Positions 48,756 through 64,000 of a stretch of DNA of 64,000 nucleotides are shown here, one piece after another. The notes under the pieces were generated by a model. The model saw only the letters and a program-made list of their open reading frames with translations. It made no database searches and was not told where the DNA came from. The position numbers were made by a program, and so were the translations under genes. Within the stretch, counting starts at the first letter, position 1. The number at the start of each line of letters is the position of its first letter. The stretch is from Combretum micranthum. Its lineage: Eukaryota; Streptophyta; Magnoliopsida; Myrtales; Combretaceae. The DNA lies in the NCBI GenBank assembly GCA_024138025.1, contig JAMXBD010000366.1, positions 744,001 to 808,000 on the forward strand. The letters run 5' to 3'.

Positions 48756-49352
48756 AAAAATCTTGTGTTAGTATGCAAAGCGTTCCCTTACGACAATAGA
48801 ATACATAAACAATTGGAGACAAATAGTTCAATTTGATAGGATAAGCATAAAAATATAAACGATAGATATCTCAGGATCAATTACAAAGCATTAAGGGGCA
48901 TTCCCTTACTACACATAAGTTTAAGTATTATCCTTTTTGGTAACAATTGATCTTGCTAGGTTCACTACTAAAAACTATACAAACCAATCGTAAGCTTCTA
49001 AGGAGATAACTCCTCATCTCTCATTACCTGATTTGGCCAGGTCCAGGAGCGCAGCCATAAGTACGGGAACTGCATTAGAAAGAAACTGTGGGGGTGTAAG
49101 CTGCGCTAGCTTAGTGAGTTCCACTTCCAAAATTAAATTTTCAACAGCAATATATAACAAACAAGTCATTATCAACCATATGAAATGCACAAACACGTGA
49201 GCATACAATACATAAAACCATCCGAAAGTCCTATGTTGAATGGATTTACGCCTTCCATTCAAGGTTAGGTGTTTCAGACCCATACGACCAAAGATTTCAA
49301 TTTTTTTCATTTATACTATGGTTGATACAGGTGCCCATCCACACACATTTTT

Positions 49353-49430
49353 AATTCCGGCCCTTACGCGAACATTACAATTTTCGGCCATTATGCCAAC
49401 ATTCAATTCCCGGCTATTGCGCCAACATTC
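49353..49430. repeat. 26-bp minisatellite, three units
   Basis: Three consecutive 26-base units sharing AATT.C.CGGC...T and GCGAACATT/GCCAACATT motifs, each differing by several bases. Confidence 0.8.
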
Positions 49431-51703
49431 AAGTTTACAAGCCCCTCGTTGCCCAGCTATGATGCCTTCTTCCCACAAAGGTATAATAACCTATGAAATG
49501 TGACTCACATATGGTATGCATGGCCAATTTGATTATAAGATCTTGTCATATAAATTTAACAATTTATGGGTGATCATAGGTATTGCAAACAATTCAATTC
49601 TCTACTAAATCATTCAAATATTTACAACAAGCTAATTTCGATATTCTTATCATCAATTCACCCAAGAAGAACTCATATACACACAGTCAATTTATTATCT
49701 TGCCCTAATTCTAATGCCACTAACATTACAAGCACATTCACAAGCATAAAATTTAAAGATAGTGAACTCACTCGGCCATGGTCTCCGGTCTCTAATGGTA
49801 GTGATCCAGAAACACGAAATCTCCCTGATTCCAAAATCACCTAAACGAAAGAAATACCCCTATGAGTATTTCATACCATAACTAATTCCAAACTTTTCAA
49901 ATAAAACTCTTTGAATTCGTAATTTACGTAGTAATTGGAAATTCCAACTTAAAACGGTCATAACTTGATCATTTTAACTCGGAATTTCGCAAATAAGCCA
50001 TCGATTTCTATCTACTTCGAAAGATCTATCTATTTATGATGTTATTACTAAATTTTGAAAACGTTTAGGTCTTGAAATGTTTGGATCAGATTTGATCAGT
50101 AACTAAAATTTGAAATTTTGAAATTGTTTTGTGAAATTTGCATTATTTCTAACAAGTAGATTATATGTATATGCAATATCTATGAGCTATGATCATGAAT
50201 GTCTTGATATGAGATATCTACATGTAATTCCTTAATGATTTTTTATTTAAAAGAATTTTTCAAAAACTTTCACTTTGCAATAATGCCATAAACACTTACT
50301 TGAGAAAACTAGCTTTATTCCTTTGAAAATCATGCATAGTTTTACTATGATAAGGCCTTGATGATCTATATACCTAATACCTTCATTATCTGAATAAATT
50401 TCTTCATTTAAAGGTTGGAAAATAAATGTTTTAGAGTGAATTTTGCCTAATGACGAATTTTTGCACAATTTTTGGAAAGGAAAATATTGTTTGATCTTAG
50501 TTGGAAAACTTTTGATTTGTTTTAGGTTTCTACTTTGATAAAAACATATTTGCTCTTATAAAAATCAAGTATTTATTATATCCATTCCCTAAGACTTCTA
50601 TTTTTCCATTAAAATACTCATTTTGGCATTTGGAAATAGGTGTTTAAATAGGGATCATTTTTAGATCCAAATTTTTGGGAAATTACTTTTGAGATTGTTT
50701 CTTGTGAAAACTCATTTAATCTTTCTAAAACTAAGTCCTAATCAAACCTACTCCCAGGCTTTCATTTAATTAATAAAACTCATGTTTTAGGGTTGGAAAA
50801 TAGGAGTTTTCTTGGTATTTCACCTAGTTACGAATTTCTACATTTTGTTGGGGTTAATCATAGATCTAACTTAACTTTTGTAATTATTTTCTTGTTTTGA
50901 AAATTTCTATTAGTAAAACCATGATCAACTCATAAAAATCACTACCTAATGATATCTATTACTTAAGCCCTTCATTTTACATGTAAAACTTTCATTTTGA
51001 AGTTGGAAAATATGTTTTCTAAATGGGTCTTTCTCAAGATCCGAATTTTAAAATTTAATTTTTGAAAGAAACAAAATGGATCTTGAGTTTTGATCAACAC
51101 TTTCCTTAAAATATCATATAGCAAGTCTTTCATGCATGAAAACAAGTAACTATGTCATTTTAACTAATCTAAACAATAGATCTACTATACTACTCATGTT
51201 ATGAGTGTAATGCAACAATGACAATATGTAGATGTGAGTAAAAAATGAAAATACATGCACAAATTTCTATGAATAACATAAACAATAATAAAGCAAAATA
51301 CTTAGTATATTAACTTTAACAGTAAGATCTACACATTGTAATGGCAAGGATATCATGTTCTAATGTTTCCACATCCCTAGCATAAACCTCATGGGATTTT
51401 TGGTGGAACCACACATGTATGACCTTACCATTACATGTTTTATAGTGATAGGGTCAAGATCTATTACTATTTAGTGTTTTGGGGAAGGAAACTTAATTAA
51501 AAAAAAATTGTGTGTGTAGGAGGGGCTCACGGCAAGAGGGAAGGAGAGGGAGCGAAAAAGAAAACTTCCAAAGGTTGGTTTTGTAAGAAAAGAGGAAAAG
51601 TGAAAAATGAAAGGTGAAAAAGAGTTTATATAAAAAAAGAATTTAGGGTTTGTATGAATAATTTAATTGAAGAAAAATCAAACAAAAGAGAGTGAAATCG
51701 GGG

Positions 51704-51713
51704 GGGGGGGTGG
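51704..51713. repeat. G10 run
   Basis: Ten consecutive G followed by TGGG inside the nested insertion; low complexity. Confidence 0.8.
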
Positions 51714-52434
51714 GAAGAGAGTATTTTGATTTTGTTTTGTGTAATAAATATTCAAACTTAATAAGTAGTTTGAGTACAAAGTATATTGGAAAAGTAAATT
51801 TGTAAGAAAATGATGTAAAATTGTAAGAATATGTTGTAAGGATGTGAGAATAGGGTATGAATGGTTGTACTTGACGAATAGTGTAAAAGAAAGCAAAAAG
51901 TTGATTAGACACTTAAATTACCCGTAGTAATGAAAATACGATAAAAATGTTATAACTGTAACTTTTATAACCCGAAAAATTATATAACTGAAATACTTAG
52001 AAATATTATGAATTATGGATCTAACAGTATTAATATCATATATTTAATATCCCGAAACTCGAGACACATTTTTCAAGATTTGTATCCAATCGGGCTTGAA
52101 GTAGGTCAAAAATTCACTAATTGGATATTGTTTAGCATTCTAATATTAATACGGGTCAATCTACACTTCCCACTCATATTTCGACTTCTTGGTTTGAGAA
52201 CCCAAGATTGTCGGATCTAAACTGCTAGGGTTTTCTAAGATTTTGTTGACTTAGGGTTTCCGGTTGACTTTCCAATTTATAGTTTTACTTCGGAGTTAAC
52301 TCGTTTTTATTCTTTTGAGGTTTTCTTCTTGATATTGCCGGACATAGGATTTCTAGGTCCGATTGGTCCAGAAATATTCTTTTAGGATTTCGGTCTCCGA
52401 TTTTAAGTCTTTCCTGAAATTGAACTCAGGTTTA

Positions 52435-52845
52435 CTAAGAAAACGATGATTTACAGTTTTTAAACCCATCATGCAATACTCTCCTATTAAACAACCATGG
52501 CCTCCTTAGTAATATATGTGAAGCACACATAAGAAAGATGTCACATACAATTTCGTCATGGTACTTCTCCCCAATTACAAATGGAACCATAGCCTTCTGA
52601 GTCACATATAGACTGTCTTGCTCACTCAACCAATGCAATTTATACGGATTAGGATGTGGAGTCATAGCCAATTTCAATGTATCAACCAAGGAAGCAACCA
52701 CCACATTTATGCAACTTCCTCCATCACAAATGAGAGCACAAAGGTTACCTTTGACCTTGAAAGAAAAGTGGAATAGGTTTTCCCTGTACTCTTCTTTAGT
52801 AGAAAGAAAAATAGTCATAACCCGGTGTAATACATTAATAGCCAA
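52435..52845 (-). pseudogene. Protease region of gypsy element 2
   Basis: An open frame of 136 aa carries an aspartic-protease motif ICDGGSCINVV (Asp-Gly-Gly-Ser), followed by HPNPYKLHWL, VPFVIGEKYHDEIVCDIFLM and LLRRPWLFNRRVLHDGFKN, the usual layout of the gypsy protease. It is cut just after this point by the nested insertion. Confidence 0.88.
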
Positions 52846-52929
52846 ATATTGATCACCCCTCGATCTCCATGCACCTCGGCATCAGCATCCCCATAATACT
52901 CATCTAACACTGCTGATAGATCTTTTGGT

Positions 52930-53880
52930 TCAGCTAACTCTTCCTCCTCACCCTCTCACTCAATCTCTATATTAGTCATCACCCTTCGATTTGGATACTC
53001 TGCTGCTATATGACTAAAACCTAAGCACTTGAAATATTTGATTTGGTGGGTTTTTCCACTTAATGATCCAACCATATCCCTTTTGTTCTTTATAACATAA
53101 ACTCCTTTCCTTTTCTCAGTAAAATTCCTCTCCCCCTTAGCATCCACAATAGCTGCACTCTTATCAATTACCTTACCAGACCCCCTTTTATCTACGTTTT
53201 TACTATCTCAGCTATAGGATATATTAAAGGAATCATATCTGTTAGCCGTCGTTCTATAAAGATTAGAACGTCTCTACCTTTCGACTTTTAAAGCTAACTA
53301 GATGGCCTATTCAAGTGTATTATATCGTTGCAACTCAATAATACATGTTATCTCATACTTTAGGCCCAAAACAAACCATGCCATCGTTTGCTCAGCATCA
53401 ATAGCTCCACATCGTATCATCAGTATCTCAAATTCTTTGACATACACATCCACAGTTTTTCCTCCATGCCTTAATGTCAGAAGGCACATGAACAACTCAT
53501 GCTTGTAATGCTCTGGAACAAATCTCCGCCTCAAGACTTGCTTCATATCTTGCCAAGTTCTAATCTCTACCTCTCTATCTCTTTTTTGACTGGCAACTAC
53601 GTTTTTCTACCACAAGGCAGCATATCTTGTGAATTCGACGGCTGCTAAGCATACCTGAGTATGATCATTAGAGTCATAACACTCAAAAAGCCCTTCAACT
53701 TTATCCTCCCAATCAAGGTAATCATCAGCAAATCCCCCCCAGCAAACAAGGGCATTTGTAATTTTACATATTCTATTCCCCTAAGTGGTCGAAACTCAAG
53801 CAATAATGTAAAAAATGGTTCAGTATATTTGTTGAGCACCTTGTAAGTGACTAAGACCCTAGCTTCCAAGCTTCACACAA
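52930..53880 (-). pseudogene. gag of gypsy element 2, broken
   Basis: Frame pieces 53,869-53,645 and 53,546-53,307 contain the retrotransposon gag core (MKQVLRRRFVPEHYKHELF, VKEFEILMIRCG). The piece 53,147-52,956 carries the zinc knuckle KYFKCLGFSHIAAEYPNRR, in which the first and last cysteines of the CCHC pattern are replaced by Tyr. Frameshifts separate the pieces. Confidence 0.82.
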
Positions 53881-53960
53881 CACAATACTCTTCTAATCTC
53901 TATAAACAATACACATTGCAATACTGCACAATCACAAAACAAACCTTAATTTGAATCCTA

Positions 53961-53973
53961 GCACTGATACCAA
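53961..53973 (-). other. Primer-binding site of gypsy element 2
   Basis: The minus strand reads TTGGTATCAGTGC five bases inside the 5' LTR. It is close to TGGTATCAGAGC, the common plant primer site complementary to initiator Met tRNA. Confidence 0.75.
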
Positions 53974-53978
53974 AATTA

Positions 53979-54648
53979 TGATATGTCTAAGGTAGGAATC
54001 CACCAAACAGTCAGTTCTAACAATAAGAACATCGAACACATGAATCTAATTCTTGAACCAAACGACAAGATAAACCCCAATCTCTTATTTGGATATAACG
54101 CACCAGTAAGAGAATAGTTTTATCATAGTCTTTGCCGATATTACGCCCAACAAATTCTAATGCTGTCACTCGCCACAATCCAACGAATTGATAAGAGTAT
54201 AGAAAATTAGAGAGAAAAGACTCCTATTAAGTTTTCAAATTACCAAAAAGTATCCAAGTTCTCATTACAAAAGGTATTTATAGTAGTTCCTTGAAGGAAT
54301 ATAAAATAAAAGACGAAATAACTAATAAATTCACGTTCATTGAAGGAAAGCCACCGTCCTTGAGAGGAACGCCACCGGCCTAAAAAAAACCGTTGGCCTT
54401 GAATCGGTTACAAGGAAAGTCGTCGGCCTTTAACTGCTGCTTCATTTGCTTTATTCGCTACATTTTCCTGGTGTAAAGACAAATGGATTTCATTGAAATT
54501 ATAACACCCATACAAAGAAAAAGAATCAAATAAGTGAACTCTATTTGGTTCCATGTTGTCTAGTAAAACCTGTAATACAAGATTCTACAGTCCTTTAGCT
54601 CTAGCTTTGGTAATTTGTCTTGTAACCTAAGTAGCTTGATTCCCATCA
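53979..54648 (-). repeat. 5' LTR of gypsy element 2
   Basis: TGATATGTC ... TCCCATCA, 670 bp, followed by the duplication CTTCT at 54,649. Confidence 0.88.
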
Positions 54649-54780
54649 CTTCTCTTCTTATTTGAAGTCATTCCGTATATTGCTAAGATTGAGGAGTTAA
54701 AGGCTCACTTTGAAAGTTCAAGGGTGAATCTCCACATAAAAGTTTAAGGGAGATAATTTGCAATTTCTCCATATATAATA
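54649..54780 (+). repeat. Right remainder of the LTR-like repeat at 43,370
   Basis: CTTCTCTTCTTATTTGAAG and ATTGCTAAGATTGAG align with 29,738-29,790, confirming that the older repeat was split by gypsy element 2. Confidence 0.6.
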
Positions 54781-56860
54781 ATACTAGTGATGTGATTTGG
54801 TTCAACAAATTTTTTTTTCCCTTTTACACTTTATATTATGAAAATGGATATCAATCATTGAACAATTTACTATCAACTAATTAATATCTTTTTCTTCTCT
54901 ATTTTACCATAATATTAATTTCATAGAAATAAGTACAATTAATCTGAACAAGACCAGAGAGCCTAGTATAATCAACCAATAATATGGATGTAAATGGGTC
55001 GAGTTTCGAGCGGATTATAGGAACCCAAAACCCAATCCACTGCCCTATAGAGTATATCAAATTTGACCCTAGAACCTTATAGGATTTTCATACTATATCC
55101 TAACCCGCCTTACAGGGTTTACTCAGTAGCGTAAAAATCCACCCAATTATTTTTTTAATTCTCCCTTTTTCTTTCCCAACTTATATTCAAATTGTAATAA
55201 TATTTAATGAATTTCATATGCTTAAACAATAATGATACAAATGATTTGAAAAGAACTATAAAGTTACAAACTAAATGACTTCATACGCTATATGCAAAAT
55301 TGAGAAATAAATGAAGAAATGAACACCAAAGTTGACATATTAATCTAAATAAAAAGCAAAGGATCAAGATAGATCAAGCCTTGAAGTACTCATGTTTGTG
55401 TTTTTCCTTTTCTCTTTTTTTTTTCTCTTAATCAAATTATAAATTTACGATATCATTGTATCTATGCTTATTATACAATTCATATTTGTGTAGTTTTAAA
55501 CAAATTAGTAAATAATGCATCAATTCAACTCTTAAATACTACCTAAAGCCATCATTGAGAGAGCCATCACCTAAAACTATCATTTTTACAAATATTATTA
55601 TTTTAATTTATTATCGGATCGGGTATCCATCGAGTATTTCATAGTATCCAAACCTATCCCTATAACCCATAGAGTTTTTATTTCATATCCAAACCTGACT
55701 TTACAGTTTTTATTTTATATCCAAACCTGACCTTAAAATACTATAGAGTTTAACCCTATAAATTTTTTATCTAATCAAATGGGTCGAAAACCCTAAAACA
55801 GCCAATCCGATCAGGCAATAACAAAATAAGCAAAGAGGAACAGGCACCGTGAAAAGTGACCGCAGAATATATAATGTCAATTTGCTCCTTTACGTCCTTG
55901 ATCACCGAAACATTTTCTAGCCTTCAATTTATTTTAGATTTTAGGTAAATAAAGGAGAATTGGACCTTTCAGTCAATCAGAATAAATTTCGTTAACTATC
56001 TATGAATTAATAACTAAGAGACAAGAGTTTACTTCCTGTAATTGTCATTATTGTTTTGACATTTTAAAGCTAACATAGTTCTTACCCAACCTATGGAAGC
56101 ACTTTGGTAAGCCAATGACATGTAAAAAATAAAAATATTAAAAGGGCAACTATTGATCTTCAGATAATTATATTCATTAAAAAAAAAAAAAAAAAAGGGT
56201 AGCACCAACTTCCAGGACTCGTACAAAGAATGTTCATATAATGAATAAAAGAGAGTTGCGCCTTTTAATCCATTAGGATAATTTACGTGAACTACTGAAT
56301 TAATAACTATGTCTAAACATTAAGTAATCTTGCTTTCAAATTTGTGTCTCTTGAGGTGTCTAAGATCCTTATTTTAGTTCTATAAATTAACATATAAACA
56401 GAAGAGACAAGAGTTTACTTCGACTTAAGAGTCGTTTAAATTTTTATATTTTCAAGCTAACTTCCTTCTTGCCTAACCACTGGAAGCACTTTTGGATTGG
56501 TTTAAGCCAATGAAATATGTAAAAATATTCAGGGGGCAACCACTGATCTTTATGTAAATATCTTCAAATATAAAAAATAAAAAAAAAAATGAATTTTAAA
56601 AAGAGAGAGAGAGAGAGAGATAATAGCATCTGCTCTCAAGGACTTGACGAAGAATGTTCATACAATAAATAAAAGAGAGTTTGGCATTTCGATTCATTAG
56701 GATAAATTTTGCTGATTATCTTTGAATTAATAACTATATCTCAACATTATGCATATTGCTAAAAAATCCTTCGCTCTGCTTTGATGTCTAAGATCCATAT
56801 CTTTGTTCTATAAATTCACACATACCAATAAGTGAGAAGTTCACTCTTGCATACATTTTG
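54781..56860 (+). repeat. Promoter-like repeat, split and tandemly reiterated
   Basis: The part up to 54,982 and the part from 55,816 match 15,046-15,300 and onward. About three partial units follow: 55,850-56,235, 56,236-56,640 and 56,641-56,860. Each has GAATGTTCATA..ATAAATAAAAGAGAGTT, CATTAGGATAA and (units 2, 3) a TATA-like TTCTATAAATT. A (GA)n tract lies at 56,602-56,621 and a poly-A at 56,178-56,196. No gene is embedded. Confidence 0.65.
54983..55815. mobile_element. 833-bp insertion with GGGTCG/AACCC-rich ends
   Basis: Interrupts the repeat that is continuous at 15.2 kb; CAATAA stands at both edges (54,977-54,982 and 55,816-55,821). Ends carry ATGGGTCGAG / ATGGGTCGAAAACCC and many AACCC, CCTATA motifs, reminiscent of subterminal repeats of non-autonomous hAT elements. 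Terminal inverted repeats are not clear, so the class is uncertain. Confidence 0.5.
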
Positions 56861-56901
56861 AATTATCGATACAACATAAATACCGTCAAGAATTGAAGCA
56901 A

Positions 56902-56982
56902 ATGTCGCAGGCTCTGCTCGTTAGGTGCGGGTCTTCAAAATTAAGAGTTGCCCCGGGGTTTTATGGCTCTTCTCTTTCTTAA
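56902..56982 (+). pseudogene. First-exon-like fragment downstream of promoter repeats
   Basis: ATG at 56,902 opens MSQALLVRCGSSKLRVAPGF and stops after 26 codons. Composition (Ser, Arg, Leu, no acidic residue) would suit a plastid transit peptide. It follows a TATA-like CTATAAATTCACAC at 56,807 and a leader of plausible length, so it may be the 5' end of a gene whose rest is missing. It points straight into the CRT3 terminal exon. The family was not recognised. Confidence 0.35.
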
Positions 56983-57009
56983 AGAACCAACCGAAGGGCC
57001 TTTGAAACC

Positions 57010-62825
<5,816 letters not shown>

Positions 62826-63130
62826 CGTCTTGGATGGAGAGTAAGAGCGATTGGTGAAGTGGAAATGCGTGTTAATGGAGGAGGAAATGGTACATTCGCT
62901 ATGAGCTTCAGTGGAGAAGGAATGTTCTGGAAGGAAGTTTAATGGATTTAAAGTTTTGACTTAAATGGAAGGAGAGGTTCTGTCATTTGTTTAAAGGTTT
63001 TGTTTTGTTTATTGTGTTCTTGTGCAATGTGTGTATTTCTGCATGAAGCAGGTCTGAGCTGAACCGAGACTTGCCAGTTGCCATAAGTGAATCGTGATTG
63101 GACCAAAAAGGAAGTTGACCAATTTTCTTT
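62826..63130 (-). promoter_or_regulatory. CRT3 5' leader and promoter region
   Basis: The only upstream sequence of CRT3 in the window. On the minus strand it holds CCAATCACG at about 63,095-63,103, close to the CCAAT/CACG content of ER-stress elements but not an exact match. A W-box core TTGACC is on the plus strand at 63,115-63,120. No clear TATA box was found at the usual distance. Confidence 0.35.
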
Positions 63131-64000
63131 TTTTTTTATAGCGAAATGGGAATTAATATTGATATTTTTAAAAATTTATAAAAATTTTAGTAAGATAAAA
63201 ATAATTAAAATAGTTTCAATTATAGAAAAGTTGAACTCAACTCTTGAAGAAATGGGTTATAAGTAACTGATTTCATCTCTTAGAAGTTTAGTGTTATAAA
63301 ATCAATATCGTCTATTTAGGAGGCGAGATTGATTTTATCATTATCTCTTGAAGAGAAAAGATTAATTTTTTCAATTATTTATAATCTCGTCTATTTAAAA
63401 AATGAGTTTAAACTATCTATTTTTTGGATCATTTTTTATCTAGTGGGATTTATGTAATTTTTTGGAAAAAGTCATTATTTTCTTCCTTTATCCGTTCTTT
63501 TTCTCTTTTGAAGAAAAAAATAAAAGAAAAAACAGAAAGGCAGCATGGCTCAAGGAAAAAAATAAGATTTAATAAAAAATTATAAAAATTGTTATTGAAC
63601 CGAAAATAATCTAAAAATTAAATAGGTTAAACTAGTATTTTAAAAAAATTAATTATAATCCATCATGTGGTCTCATGAAAAGTTTCAGTTTGACATATGA
63701 AGCCAGTTTTTAAAAAACTAGTCCAATACAAAAGCAATGAACTCCACCAATTACCATTAATTAAGCCTTTAATGTATCGATTTACTACTTACCTAAAAAT
63801 TTGTAGCCAATCATTCTACCTAGACTAACTCCACCAATTACCATTAGCTTGAGTTGGCAATTTGTGTTATCCAATGTATTCGTTCTTGTTGATGTTAAAA
63901 CTACAAAGAGTTGATGGTACATCACAAATGATGAAGTTATAAGTACTCATATTTATTCATGTCATAATTATAGTTTCATTTTGTATCTAGTATCATGTCA
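63131..64000. other. AT-rich intergenic DNA
   Basis: Short inverted motifs of the AGATTGATTTTAT / ATAAAATCAATATCGTC kind recur at 63,290-63,380, but no gene, LTR or MITE ends were recognised. Confidence 0.45.

Larger units (their letters stand above)
48755..52430 (-). mobile_element. Nested LTR-like insertion of about 3.7 kb
   Basis: Protease ends HDGFKN at about 52,440, and the sequence that should follow resumes at about 48,755, so some 3.7 kb is foreign. TCTTA (minus strand) stands at both junctions and may be the 5-bp duplication. Inside there are no recognisable domains. A three-unit, 26-bp minisatellite (49,353-49,430) and long leader-like AT-rich sequence look like the interior of a large plant LTR. 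No pair of direct terminal repeats was found. Confidence 0.6.
43888..54648 (-). mobile_element. Ty3/gypsy LTR retrotransposon 2, with two nested inserts
   Basis: LTRs at 43,888-44,546 and 53,979-54,648. A perfect 5-bp duplication CTTCT flanks the element (43,883-43,887 and 54,649-54,653). On the minus strand the order is primer site, gag, protease, RT, RNase H, integrase. Subtracting the inserts 45,213-46,508 and about 48,755-52,430 leaves roughly 5.8 kb, normal for this class. Stops and frameshifts occur throughout. Confidence 0.93.

Noticed and set aside
49014..49844. Short frames in the 3.7-kb nested insertion
   Set aside because: No transposon or host domain and overlap with a minisatellite; treated as LTR-like non-coding DNA.

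Overview
The window is nuclear DNA of a dicot plant. It is strongly AT-rich, has long gene-free stretches, nested Ty3/gypsy LTR retrotransposons, small non-autonomous DNA transposons with perfect target-site duplications, poly-A/T and GA/TA microsatellites, and genes split by GT-AG introns. The species cannot be named from the sequence.

The only complete, recognisable single-copy host gene lies at 57.0-62.8 kb on the minus strand: a calreticulin of the plant CRT3 type, in 14 exons from a signal peptide to a C-terminal HDEL split over the last two exons. As written here it carries about 15 missing bases in exons 4, 5, 7, 11 and 12 and an early stop in exon 4. It is therefore either a decayed copy or a consensus with deletion errors.

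The left 42 kb is a cluster of B3-domain (DUF313-type) gene copies. I count eight: A (1.6 kb, +), B (2.8-3.3, -), C (7.2-7.6, -), D (11.8-12.6, -), E (31.4-32.0, -), F (34.3, +), G (35.6-36.0, -) and H (40.0-40.4, -). Only E and G keep an open frame through the B3 domain. A block of about 7.3 kb (1.44-8.69 kb), holding A, B, C and a broken plant-mobile-domain (PMD) gene, is repeated directly at 34.2-41.5 kb as F, G, H and a second PMD copy. Old insertions shared by both copies (an LTR-like block and a 691-bp hAT element) predate the duplication. Next to copy 2, gene E and fragment F are the arms of a 1.2-kb near-perfect inverted repeat around a CACTA-type palindrome. This is the most interesting structure in the window, because read-through would give a long hairpin RNA homologous to the whole B3 cluster.

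Between the duplicated blocks lie a decayed gypsy element with LTRs and a chromodomain (17.0-22.9 kb, +), a 159-bp CACTA MITE (13.1 kb), a 48-base T run, and several dispersed non-coding repeats. From 43.9 to 54.6 kb sits a second gypsy element (minus strand, 5-bp duplication CTTCT). It was itself interrupted twice, by a 1.3-kb TG...CA insert that looks like a solo LTR and by a 3.7-kb LTR-like block. It had landed in an older LTR-like repeat whose sister copy is at 29.2-29.8 kb. Between this element and CRT3 there are tandem promoter-like units (55.8-56.9 kb) and a short reading frame that runs head-on into the CRT3 3' end.
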